A stretch of DNA of 64,000 nt from an uncultured Ruminococcus sp. GTDB lineage: Bacteria; Bacillota; Clostridia; Oscillospirales; Ruminococcaceae. Positions 24,349 to 32,264 of the stretch are shown piece by piece. The notes under the pieces are model-generated. The model did not search any database. It saw only the letters and a program-made list of their open reading frames with translations, and was not told the DNA's origin. Numbering within the stretch: the stretch's first letter is position 1; each line of letters starts with the position of its first letter. The stretch is from NCBI GenBank assembly GCA_934435205.1, contig CAKSAK010000009.1:1-64000 (forward strand), written 5' to 3'. The position numbers and the translations under genes were made by a program.

Positions 24349-25497
24349 ATGAAAAAAATTCTCACAGCCGCAGTTGCGCTGGCTGTATGCTACAGGCTCA
24401 GACCTATCAAGGCATACGCATGGAGCGGCACTACTCACGAGGACATTGTGAAAAAATCACTTGCACTTCTTGAAAAGGAGAAAAAGCAGAAGCAGGTGAC
24501 ATTCTATAAAGACTATCACAGCGAGATACTCAAGGGCTGCACTCAGCCTGACGAGGAGAACGATATGGACAAGGGTCATGGCAAGCATTATTACTCCTGC
24601 GTCAATCCAAAGGGCAAGGAACTTCCTGAAACTAACGGCTATTACCGCAACCGCTTTGGCGACCTTGCAGTGAGCGCAAGAACTTGCCTCGAAGAAAACT
24701 ACACCGCCGCAGTATCTCTTTACAAAAGCGGTGACATAAAAAACGCCATGCGTGTTCTCGGCAGAGCCGCACATTTTGTTTCTGACATGGGCTGCACCGT
24801 TCACGTTGCAAACATGAAATATCAAGACAAGGCAAATAACGTGCATTACGCCTTTGAGAAGCACGTTTCCACCACCTGCACAAGACACACAGCCGACAGC
24901 TTCGACAAGCGTCTGCTGAAATACTACGGCAAGGATAACTTTGGTGAGGCTTCAAACAAGCTTGTAAAATACGCAGGCAAGTTCGTTGACACCATTTCTC
25001 ACCTTGATCCGAGAGCATTTGATGACGTTGCAAAGAACACTCTGCCTGTTACACAGCAGAATGTCACTGCACTTCTTCTGAAATTCTACGACGATTGCAC
25101 CTCTGACGCAGGGAATTACATACTTGACAGCAAGGCTTACACATTCAAAAACGAGATATCAGGTCTTGTTCTCACTGTTACCCCAAAGGGATTACAGCTT
25201 GAAAAGCCTGACAAGGAGCTTGAGCAGAAGCTGACGGTCTGTCTTACAGAGGACGGCACATTCGGCTTAAAGATAGGCGACGGCGGCTATGTGAACGCTT
25301 CATGCAAGGGCTATGACTATCTGAAAATAGACGGCAAGCCTGTTCAGTTCAGAGTTACTGCATTGGGCAAAAGACGTTTCAGGATATCCACTGAGTCCAC
25401 AGACTATGTAAAGGTGCTTGCAAACTCAAAGGGTGGAAAGCTCTCATTTGCAGACCTTGAGCCTGAAAACTCAGCACAGGTTTGGATACTCAACTGA
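24349..25497 (+). CDS. Secreted zinc-dependent phospholipase C homologue with C-terminal lectin-like domain
   Basis: A 382-aa exported protein. The signal peptide ends AYA, and cleavage there leaves Trp25 as the new N-terminus, as in zinc phospholipase C, where the N-terminal Trp is a zinc ligand. Other ligands are placed as in the family: His in SGTTHED, Asp/His in CTQPDEENDMDKGHGKHYY, HFVSDMGCTVHV (H-x3-D-x5-H) and NVHYAFEKHV (H-x3-E). The last ~110 residues have short repeats (GTFGLKIGDGGYVNASCKG, FRVTALGKRRFRIST) suggestive of a beta-trefoil or RICIN-like module rather than the PLAT domain of clostridial alpha-toxin. It probably hydrolyses phospholipids outside the cell; toxicity cannot be inferred. 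Ends in a terminator. Confidence 0.85.
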   Translation: MKKILTAAVALAVCYRLRPIKAYAWSGTTHEDIVKKSLALLEKEKKQKQVTFYKDYHSEILKGCTQPDEENDMDKGHGKHYYSCVNPKGKELPETNGYYRNRFGDLAVSARTCLEENYTAAVSLYKSGDIKNAMRVLGRAAHFVSDMGCTVHVANMKYQDKANNVHYAFEKHVSTTCTRHTADSFDKRLLKYYGKDNFGEASNKLVKYAGKFVDTISHLDPRAFDDVAKNTLPVTQQNVTALLLKFYDDCTSDAGNYILDSKAYTFKNEISGLVLTVTPKGLQLEKPDKELEQKLTVCLTEDGTFGLKIGDGGYVNASCKGYDYLKIDGKPVQFRVTALGKRRFRISTESTDYVKVLANSKGGKLSFADLEPENSAQVWILN

Positions 25498-25511
25498 TAA
25501 AACACTAACAC

Positions 25512-25547
25512 AAAAGGCAGACACAAGAGCGTGTCTGCCTTTTTTTA
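25512..25547 (+). terminator. Bidirectional terminator
   Basis: AAAAGGCAGACAC (25512-25524) pairs with GTGTCTGCCTTTT (25531-25543) around a 6-base loop and continues into a T-run. It lies between the convergent phospholipase and ABC-permease genes; its T-run overlaps the permease stop codon. Confidence 0.88.
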
Positions 25548-26327
25548 CTGCAAATTATGTTTGCGTGTTATTATGAAGTTTGTCAGAAGGAAATATGCCA
25601 AAATATACGCGAACTGATACATTGTCATAAACACAAGTCTTAGGTTGAATGCCGCTTCGGTATCGGGCAATCGTGACGTTGGCATAAAGAGCATATTCCA
25701 CAGGGAAAGGTCGCCTGCCAGATTGCTTATCATTGAGGATAACATATTGCAAGCAAAGATTATGGCAAAGCCTGCAAGGCCTTTGTGCTTGAAACAGTTT
25801 GAAAGGGAGATAACAAAATATAAGAATATCTGCATCCCTGCAAACAGCGTCAAAGTATACAAGCATATCAGAAACGAAGTGAGCGGTTCTTCAACAAAGC
25901 CGTTGCCCAAGGCGTTTATAAAATCTCCCACAGAGTCAAGATATTCTGTTGGGTCAATAAGCAAAAGGGACAGCACAAAAACTATCATACTTGCCGCCGA
26001 CCATATCACAGAAGAGATGAACTTTGTGAAAATGTGATAATATGGCTTGACAGGTATTGTCAGCATAAGATAGCCTTCATCAGTGAAAAGGGTCTTATGA
26101 AAGTTCGTCAGCGATATGGTAAAGCCCACAGTGAACAACGCCCCCACGGCAATACCATAGGCAATGCACACAACAATGAATATCGTCAGAAAATTAGGGC
26201 TTTTAACGCTCTCACCGTAACGGAGCATAAGAGAAAATATCAGCGCAACTATCATATATCCCACCACAAGAGGGAAAAATTTTCTTGCCGAGCGTTTAAG
26301 CTCATATTTCAAAAGCTTGCCTAACAT
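25545..26327 (-). CDS. ABC transporter permease (ABC-2 type)
   Basis: A 260-aa protein with about six membrane helices (FPLVVGYMIVALIFSLML, FIVVCIAYGIAVGALFTVGF, VIWSAASMIVFVLSLLLI, SFLICLYTLTLFAGMQIFLYF and others). The motif MLGKLLKYELKRSARKF at the start is typical of ABC-2/YtrC-like permeases. Substrate unknown. The start overlaps the ATPase gene by 7 bases, so the two form one exporter. Confidence 0.85.
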   Translation of the reverse strand: MLGKLLKYELKRSARKFFPLVVGYMIVALIFSLMLRYGESVKSPNFLTIFIVVCIAYGIAVGALFTVGFTISLTNFHKTLFTDEGYLMLTIPVKPYYHIFTKFISSVIWSAASMIVFVLSLLLIDPTEYLDSVGDFINALGNGFVEEPLTSFLICLYTLTLFAGMQIFLYFVISLSNCFKHKGLAGFAIIFACNMLSSMISNLAGDLSLWNMLFMPTSRLPDTEAAFNLRLVFMTMYQFAYILAYFLLTNFIITRKHNLQ

Positions 26328-27019
26328 CTGTACACCTCCCTGAAAAGCTGATCCACAGACTTGCCAGTTTCTGCATGGATAGCGTCAACAGACTTGTGCA
26401 GCCTAAGCATACCATTTTGTATCATCACCACGTCATCAAGGACAGGCTCGATATCCGCAATAAGGTGGGTGGAAATTACCACAGCCGCTCTCTCATTGTA
26501 ATTTGAGATTATGGTGTTGAGAATATAATCTCTCGCCGCAGGGTCAACACCTGCGATAGGCTCGTCAAGAAGATAAACGTCAGCCTCACGGCTCATAACA
26601 AGACAAAGCTGCACCTTTTCTTTTGTACCCTTTGACATGGTCTTGAACTTTGCCGCAGGGTTTATTCCCAGCCTGTTCATCATATCCTGAGCCTTTGCTA
26701 CATTGAAATTGCTGTAAAAATCCTGAAAAAACCTGAGCATCTCATTTACTTTCATATCGTCAGGTATGAAATTTCTGTCAGGAAGATAGGAAACCACTTT
26801 TTTAGTTTCCACGCCAATAGGCATTCCGCATATGAGTATATCCCCTGCTGTGGGTTTTATAAGTCCACAGCAAAGCTTGATAAATGTTGTTTTTCCGCTT
26901 CCGTTCGGCCCTAGCAGACCGATAACTTTACCCCTCTCCAGCGCAAGGTCAAGATTGCTCAGCGCTGTAAAACTTCCATACTGCTTTGTAAGCCCATAAG
27001 TCTGCAAAACAGTTTCCAT
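26321..27019 (-). CDS. ABC transporter ATP-binding protein (YtrB-like)
   Basis: A 232-aa ATPase with Walker A GLLGPNGSGKTT, a signature loop MSKGTKEKVQ (variant of LSGGQ as in YtrB-type transporters), Walker B VYLLDEPIAGVD and the switch His in VISTHLIAD. It powers the adjacent permease. There is no GntR regulator next to it, unlike many YtrB loci. GGAGGGGA precedes the ATG. It starts only 20 bases after the spoVS terminator with no obvious promoter between, so expression may depend on readthrough. Confidence 0.9.
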   Translation of the reverse strand: METVLQTYGLTKQYGSFTALSNLDLALERGKVIGLLGPNGSGKTTFIKLCCGLIKPTAGDILICGMPIGVETKKVVSYLPDRNFIPDDMKVNEMLRFFQDFYSNFNVAKAQDMMNRLGINPAAKFKTMSKGTKEKVQLCLVMSREADVYLLDEPIAGVDPAARDYILNTIISNYNERAAVVISTHLIADIEPVLDDVVMIQNGMLRLHKSVDAIHAETGKSVDQLFREVYRC

Positions 27020-27039
27020 GCTGTCCCCTCCTTTGTAGC

Positions 27040-27072
27040 AAAAAGCAGCAAGACTATGACACGCCTTGCTGC
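27040..27072 (-). terminator. Terminator after spoVS, just ahead of the ABC genes
   Basis: On the minus strand GCAGCAAG (rc of 27065-27072) and CTTGCTGC (rc of 27045-27052) form an 8-bp stem with a 12-base loop, followed by TTTTT. It lies 7 bases after the spoVS stop. Confidence 0.7.
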
Positions 27073-27079
27073 CGCATTA

Positions 27080-27340
27080 TTATCTTTCTTCACAAATAAG
27101 CTTGATCGCAGTTCTTTCCTCGCCGTCGATCACAACGCTTGCAAATGCAGGGATACAAATAAGATCAATGCCCAATGGTGCAAGATAGCCCCTTGCTATT
27201 GCTATAGCCTTTATAGCCTGATTGGCTGCGCCTGCGCCCACTGCCTGTACCTCAACTGCACCGCTGTCACGGATAACGCCCGAAACTGCTCCTGCCACCG
27301 AATTAGGGACAGACCTTGAAGAAACCTTTAGAATTTCCAC
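27080..27340 (-). CDS. spoVS: Stage V sporulation protein S
   Basis: An 86-aa Alba-like protein required for normal coat assembly and septation in Bacillus sporulation. The sequence EILKVSSRSVPNSVAGAVSG, then AVGAGAANQAIKAIAIARGY and DGEERTAIKLI is nearly invariant in the family. The start is the GTG at 27338-27340, 6 bases after GGAGGT, matching the family length; the frame is open 17 codons further upstream but that part is non-conserved leader. It follows ymdB as in Bacillus and has its own promoter. Confidence 0.95.
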   Translation of the reverse strand: MEILKVSSRSVPNSVAGAVSGVIRDSGAVEVQAVGAGAANQAIKAIAIARGYLAPLGIDLICIPAFASVVIDGEERTAIKLICEER

Positions 27341-27396
27341 TTGAATACCTCCATAAGTAAATTCAAAGAATTTACCCCACTTATTATACACACTAT

Positions 27397-27425
27397 ATTA
27401 TACTACATACATAATAAAATTTCAA
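27397..27425 (-). promoter_or_regulatory. Promoter of spoVS
   Basis: On the minus strand TTGAAA (27420-27425), 17-base spacer, TATAAT (27397-27402), 57 bases upstream of the spoVS GTG. Bacillus spoVS uses sigma-H; this one looks like a sigma-A site. Confidence 0.65.
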
Positions 27426-27447
27426 GCTTTATTAATACTTTTCGTTA

Positions 27448-28215
27448 TTATCGCTTAATAACACGCTGTATATTTGTTGCTTTTCCCGATTTTTCATCAA
27501 AATTTACCACAACTCCGTTTATAAAGCAATCGTTTGTGCTTTCTGAAAACCTCACAGGGGTGCGATATTTGAACTTATTTATGACTATATCACTGTCTAC
27601 CCCAAGTACGGAAAGCTCAGGGCCGGTCATTCCAACATCGGTGATATAGGCGGTATGTCCGCCTAAGATCGTTTCATCAGCCGTCTGAACATGGGTATGC
27701 GTGCCAAGCACAGCGGTGCATCGTTTTTGCAGATAAAAGCCCATAGCCTTTTTCTCAGAAGTTGCCTCCGCATGAAAATCTACTATTATGTTAGGCGTAT
27801 CGATGCTTTCAAGAAGCTTGTCAACATAGTTGAAAGGATTTTCCACTGCTTCCATGTACATCGTTCCCATAAGATTTACCACGGCTATCTTATAAGGACA
27901 CATATCGATATAAGTCACACCATGACCCATAACGCCCTCAGGGTAATTGGCAGGTCTTAATAGTTGCTCGTTTGTGTCATAAAGCTCCTCAGCCTCACGT
28001 CGTCTGAAAGAATGATTTCCCGTTGTTACAACGTCAGCACCCATGTTGAGAAGCTGTCTGTAAGACTGCGGTGTGATACCATTGCCCTGAGCGGAATTTT
28101 CACCATTCACCACGGTCACATCTATATCATATTCACGCTTCATCTTATACATTCTGCTTTCAAGAAAATCGCAGCCGCTTTGTCCCACAACATCTCCGAT
28201 AAAAAGTAAGTTCAT
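27448..28215 (-). CDS. ymdB: YmdB-family metallophosphoesterase
   Basis: A 255-aa phosphodiesterase of the YmdB family. Bacillus YmdB hydrolyses 2',3'-cyclic nucleotides and controls the biofilm/motility choice. Motifs seen: FIGDVVGQSG, VNGENSAQGNG, TTGNHSF, VDFHAEATSEK, and GTHTHVQTADE, which hold the two-metal site. Usually it follows rny; here rny is not upstream, and ftsH ends 120 bases away instead. The ymdB-spoVS order is conserved. Confidence 0.94.
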   Translation of the reverse strand: MNLLFIGDVVGQSGCDFLESRMYKMKREYDIDVTVVNGENSAQGNGITPQSYRQLLNMGADVVTTGNHSFRRREAEELYDTNEQLLRPANYPEGVMGHGVTYIDMCPYKIAVVNLMGTMYMEAVENPFNYVDKLLESIDTPNIIVDFHAEATSEKKAMGFYLQKRCTAVLGTHTHVQTADETILGGHTAYITDVGMTGPELSVLGVDSDIVINKFKYRTPVRFSESTNDCFINGVVVNFDEKSGKATNIQRVIKR

Positions 28216-28255
28216 TTGCTATCTCCGTTCTATACTGCATTTTACAGTTACCCTT

Positions 28256-28284
28256 ATTATACACTATCCTGACTGCAAAATCAA
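28256..28284 (-). promoter_or_regulatory. Promoter of ymdB
   Basis: On the minus strand TTGATT (28279-28284), 17-base spacer, TATAAT (28256-28261), about 40 bases upstream of the ymdB ATG and downstream of the ftsH terminator. Confidence 0.65.
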
Positions 28285-28294
28285 GCAGACATCA

Positions 28295-28326
28295 CAAAAA
28301 AAATCAGACGCTTTTACACGTCTGAT
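28295..28326 (-). terminator. Terminator of the tilS-hpt-ftsH group
   Basis: On the minus strand ATCAGACG and CGTCTGAT form a perfect 8-bp stem with an 8-base loop, followed by eight T. It begins 9 bases after the ftsH stop. Confidence 0.85.
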
Positions 28327-28334
28327 CTTCAATA

Positions 28335-30275
28335 TCAATTATCGTCAACTGAAATATCATCAACTATCTCAGGAGTATCCTGGATCTCTGGTGTTTTATC
28401 AGGTTCGCCCATAAACTCGATTTCTGTAAGCTCGCCATTCATAAGCTTTTCAAATGTTGCACCGTCAACCTTTTCATACTTCATAAGATACTTAGCCACA
28501 ACATGAAGCTTATCCATATGCTCGTTGAGTATCTTTTCAGCGTCGGTAAATGCACTTTCAATAAGAGTTCTTATCTCATTATCGATCTCAGCCGCAACGT
28601 TATCTGAGTAGCTTGGCGTATTAGTGTAATCCCTGCCAAGGAATACTTCATGTTCGCCCTGACCATATACAACAGGGCCAAGATTGTCACTGAAGCCGTA
28701 GCGTGTTACCATGTTTCTAGCTGTGGAAGTAGCTCTCTCAAGGTCATTGGAAGCGCCTGTTGAAATGTCATCAAGGATCAGCTTTTCAGCAACACGTCCG
28801 CCAAGAAGAACCACGATATTTTCGTACATCTCGTTCTTGCTAACATAAGATTTATCCTTGACAGGCAGGCTCATTGTGAAACCGCCAGCCTGACCTCTAG
28901 GTATGATAGACACCTGATGAACTTTATCCTGTGTTTTGCTGTAGTATGTGCAGAGTGCATGACCACCCTCATGATAAGCTGTAAGCTTCTTTTCGTCCTC
29001 TGTGATGACTTTAGACTTCTTTTCAGGACCTGCCACAACCTTGATAGAAGCTTCTTCAAGCTCGTCTTTGGTGATAGCCTTTTTATTCTTTCTTGCCGCA
29101 AGGAGCGAAGCCTCGTTTACAAGGTTTTCAAGATCTGCACCTGTAAAGCCCACAGTTGATTTTGCAATAGTTTCAAGGTCAACGTCAGGAGCAAGCGGCT
29201 TGTTTCTTGTGTGAACTTTCAGTATAGCTTCTCTGCCCTTAACGTCAGGATAGCCCACAAGTATCTGTCGGTCAAATCTGCCCGGACGAAGAAGTGCAGG
29301 GTCAAGGATATCACGTCTGTTTGTTGCAGCCATAACGATAACAGAATCGTTATCCTCAAAGCCGTCCATTTCAACAAGAAGCTGGTTAAGGGTCTGCTCA
29401 CGCTCGTCATGACCGCCGCCAAGGCCTGCGCCTCTCTGTCTGCCCACTGCGTCGATCTCGTCTATAAAGATGATAGCAGGAGCGTTTTTCTTAGCCTGCT
29501 CGAAAAGATCTCTTACTCTTGAAGCACCGACGCCCACAAACATCTCAACGAAGTCAGAACCTGAGATCGAGAAGAACGGAACTCTTGCTTCGCCTGCAAC
29601 GGCTCTTGCGAGAAGCGTTTTACCTGTACCCGGAGGGCCGAGAAGCAAAACTCCTTTAGGTATTCTCGCACCGATCTCGGTATACTTCTTATTATCACGG
29701 AGAAAATCAACGATCTCCTTAAGCTCTTCCTTTTCCTCGTCTGCACCCGCAACATCACTAAAGGAAGCTTTCTTGCTGCTTGGTGCCATTTTGGCATTTG
29801 TCTTGCCGAAAGACGACATCTTTCCGCCGCCTGCATTCTTCATCATGAACACAAAGAAGAATATCATAACGCCCAGCATAAGCAGCGTCGGTATCAGATT
29901 GAGCCAGAAGCTGTTATCCGATATCGGTATAAGATTATACTGCAAAGGATCGTCTGGATTTTCAGCATTGTATTTCTTACGATAGTTCTCAGCGTCCTCA
30001 CCGCCAAGGACTTCATTTGCAAACAGTGAAACATTTGGAACTGTATAACTATATACCTTATCCTCGCCCTTAAGCTTATACTTAAGCTGTCCGGAGCCAA
30101 GGTCAAGCTCAAACTGTGACACGTTCAGGCTGTCAAACTGTTCCATTATCTCCGAATATTTTTTGTCAGAAGATCTTGTGCTCATGCTTGTTAGCATATA
30201 GACCAATCCGCAGATTATGGCAACCGATACCAGCAGATAGATCAACAGGGTCTTTCCATTATTATTGTTTTTCAA
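28335..30275 (-). CDS. ftsH: ATP-dependent zinc metalloprotease FtsH
   Basis: A 646-aa membrane protease. Two transmembrane helices (LLIYLLVSVAIICGLVYML near the start and LIPTLLMLGVMIFFFVFMM at about 125-145) flank an extracytoplasmic domain. The AAA+ module has GPPGTGKTLLARAVAG, FIDEIDAVG and the arginine finger region RPGRFDRQI. The zinc site is HEGGH, with the third ligand in the LDDISTGASNDL stretch. The start is a TTG at 30273-30275, 10 bases after AAAAGG; no in-frame ATG lies close by. Order tilS-hpt-ftsH is the same as in Bacillus. Confidence 0.96.
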   Translation of the reverse strand: MKNNNNGKTLLIYLLVSVAIICGLVYMLTSMSTRSSDKKYSEIMEQFDSLNVSQFELDLGSGQLKYKLKGEDKVYSYTVPNVSLFANEVLGGEDAENYRKKYNAENPDDPLQYNLIPISDNSFWLNLIPTLLMLGVMIFFFVFMMKNAGGGKMSSFGKTNAKMAPSSKKASFSDVAGADEEKEELKEIVDFLRDNKKYTEIGARIPKGVLLLGPPGTGKTLLARAVAGEARVPFFSISGSDFVEMFVGVGASRVRDLFEQAKKNAPAIIFIDEIDAVGRQRGAGLGGGHDEREQTLNQLLVEMDGFEDNDSVIVMAATNRRDILDPALLRPGRFDRQILVGYPDVKGREAILKVHTRNKPLAPDVDLETIAKSTVGFTGADLENLVNEASLLAARKNKKAITKDELEEASIKVVAGPEKKSKVITEDEKKLTAYHEGGHALCTYYSKTQDKVHQVSIIPRGQAGGFTMSLPVKDKSYVSKNEMYENIVVLLGGRVAEKLILDDISTGASNDLERATSTARNMVTRYGFSDNLGPVVYGQGEHEVFLGRDYTNTPSYSDNVAAEIDNEIRTLIESAFTDAEKILNEHMDKLHVVAKYLMKYEKVDGATFEKLMNGELTEIEFMGEPDKTPEIQDTPEIVDDISVDDN

Positions 30276-30313
30276 TCGATCACAACCTTTTGTTCTGTAT
30301 TATATTTGGCTCC

Positions 30314-30838
30314 TTATTCGGAAACTATACCGATAAAAGGAAGATTTCTATATCTCTCGTCATAATCAAGACCACAGCCAACAACGAATCTGTCCTCGAT
30401 CTCATAGCATTTGAAATCAGGAGTTATGTCTGCAACACGTCTTGACGGCTTATCAAGCATTACAGCTATCTTAACACTTGGCGCACCCATTGACGCAAAC
30501 TTCTTTTTTAACTCGCAAAGCGTTCTTCCTGTGTCGAGAATATCCTCTACCAATAAAACGTCCCACTCTCTCAGGTCAAGACCCATAAAATCATGATCTC
30601 CTGAAATTGAAACATTTCCTGTTGAGCTTGTGCCGGCATAACTCTTTGCAGTAATAAAGGCGATCTGCATATCGTTGTCGATACTTCTTACAAGATCAGC
30701 AGTAAACACGAACGCTCCCTTAAGAACACACACAACAAGGAGCTTTTTTCCTTTATACTCCTCAGTTATCTCTGCTCCAAGCTTTTTAACAGACAACGCA
30801 AGCTCTTCCTCAGAATAAAGAACCGATATATTGTTCAT
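30314..30838 (-). CDS. hpt: Hypoxanthine phosphoribosyltransferase
   Basis: A 174-aa purine salvage enzyme that makes IMP or GMP from hypoxanthine/guanine and PRPP. The PRPP loop is LLVEDILDTGRTL; other motifs are VCVLKGAFVF and SYAGTSSTGNV, and the C-terminal CGLDYDERYRNLPFIG closes the fold. Length is normal. It sits between tilS and ftsH, the conserved cluster. Confidence 0.95.
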   Translation of the reverse strand: MNNISVLYSEEELALSVKKLGAEITEEYKGKKLLVVCVLKGAFVFTADLVRSIDNDMQIAFITAKSYAGTSSTGNVSISGDHDFMGLDLREWDVLLVEDILDTGRTLCELKKKFASMGAPSVKIAVMLDKPSRRVADITPDFKCYEIEDRFVVGCGLDYDERYRNLPFIGIVSE

Positions 30839-30938
30839 TAACTAACAACCTCTCTGATTATATATTATCAATGTGACAGAAAAGTGAAAAAATACAAGTT
30901 CACACGAAAAAACTTTGCAGCTTATGGTGATATTCATT

Positions 30939-32264
30939 TCACTTTATGGTAAAAGCCAATATTTTAACGGTTTCAGAGTCTATCTTCACCCTTTCAGCCG
31001 CACCGCTTCCTTCAACGAAAACAACGCCCTGACTATCTTTTAGGATTATTGCACTGCTCCTGTCCTCAAGTCTGAAGGACTTGTTCACCAGCTTTCGCAC
31101 ATCGCTGTCAAAATCTCTGTTCACAAGGCGTATCTTCTCGCCCTCTCTGCGATTTTCGACAACAATCTCACCCTTTATTTTATCATAATCCAGACAGCAA
31201 TTTGCAAACTTTTTATGAACATTTGCGATTTTTCCGTCAAATGGATAGATTTTAAACTCTATCTCCTTATTGCCGAACTGATAAACGCCCTCGCCGCTTA
31301 CCTTAACGCTCCTGAACTCTCCGCCCTCAAGCATTTCTCCATTTGCAAAGCTGAGCACGCCTTTTGAGCAGACCGCAAAAACTCCGCCCTTGATGTTCGC
31401 CTTACCCACGTCAAGTATCAGCCTGTCGATATCCTCGATACTGTCATGGCTCACAGTAAACCCCTCTTTTTCAATAATGTGCATTATTGCACGTCGGCGT
31501 ATACTTTCATGGAGCTTTCTAAGATACAAAGCGTCATAGCCCTTTGGCAAGACCGATTTCTCAAAGGCTTCAAGCCCCTGACTTTCAAGATAGTCGCTGT
31601 CTGTTCTAAGTCTGTCAGCCGTCATGGAATATGAGCCAAAAAGCGAACTGTTAAGCTCCGCAAGCCTTGGCACAACAAGGTGGCGAATCTTATTTCGTGT
31701 ATAATCGTCAGTGAGATTTGTGGAATCGGTAACAAAATCCTGTCCTCTCTCCTTGAGAAAGCCCTCTATTTCCTGACGAGTACAGTTAATAAGCGGTCTT
31801 ATGATATTTCCTCTCACAGGCGGTATTCCGCAAAGACCTTTCAGACCTGTACCTCTTGCGAGGTTGAATATGGCAGTTTCAAGGCAATCCGAAAGGCTGT
31901 GTGCTGTGCATATCTTGTCTGCACCGATACTGTCGAAAAAGTCGTACCTAAGCTTTCTTGCACCCTCCTCAGTGGACACAGAATGTTCCTTGCAATATCC
32001 AACAACGTCAGCATGAAACACTGTCAGCTTGACCCCAAGCTTCTCGCAGAGCTTTTCACAAAAATGCTGATCTCTGTCGCTTTCCTCCCCACGGAGGTGG
32101 TGATTGACATGGCAGGCGCACACATCATATCCCAGCTCATATAAACACAAAAGGAGCGTAACGCTGTCGGCGCCTCCTGAGAGGCACACGAGCAAGCGTT
32201 CGCTCTTATTTGCCATATTAAATTTCTCTATGGTAGAAGCTACCTTTACAAGAAAATTATTCAT
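30939..32264 (-). CDS. tilS: tRNA(Ile)-lysidine synthase
   Basis: A 441-aa N-type ATP pyrophosphatase that converts C34 of tRNA-Ile(CAU) to lysidine. The PP-loop is CLSGGADSVTLLLCL; VNHHLRGEESDRD and TAHSLSDCLET follow, with the C-terminal TilS domains after. The start is the ATG at 32262-32264 (MNNFLVK), 5 bases after AGGAG; two earlier ATGs are in frame, one at the ribosome-binding site and one inside dnaB. It overlaps the dnaB stop by 8 bases. Confidence 0.94.
   Translation of the reverse strand: MNNFLVKVASTIEKFNMANKSERLLVCLSGGADSVTLLLCLYELGYDVCACHVNHHLRGEESDRDQHFCEKLCEKLGVKLTVFHADVVGYCKEHSVSTEEGARKLRYDFFDSIGADKICTAHSLSDCLETAIFNLARGTGLKGLCGIPPVRGNIIRPLINCTRQEIEGFLKERGQDFVTDSTNLTDDYTRNKIRHLVVPRLAELNSSLFGSYSMTADRLRTDSDYLESQGLEAFEKSVLPKGYDALYLRKLHESIRRRAIMHIIEKEGFTVSHDSIEDIDRLILDVGKANIKGGVFAVCSKGVLSFANGEMLEGGEFRSVKVSGEGVYQFGNKEIEFKIYPFDGKIANVHKKFANCCLDYDKIKGEIVVENRREGEKIRLVNRDFDSDVRKLVNKSFRLEDRSSAIILKDSQGVVFVEGSGAAERVKIDSETVKILAFTIK

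Noticed and set aside
29000..29020. Altered FtsH zinc motif HEGGH (usually HEAGH)
   Set aside because: The two His and Glu are unchanged; the Ala to Gly change lies in the variable position of HExxH.
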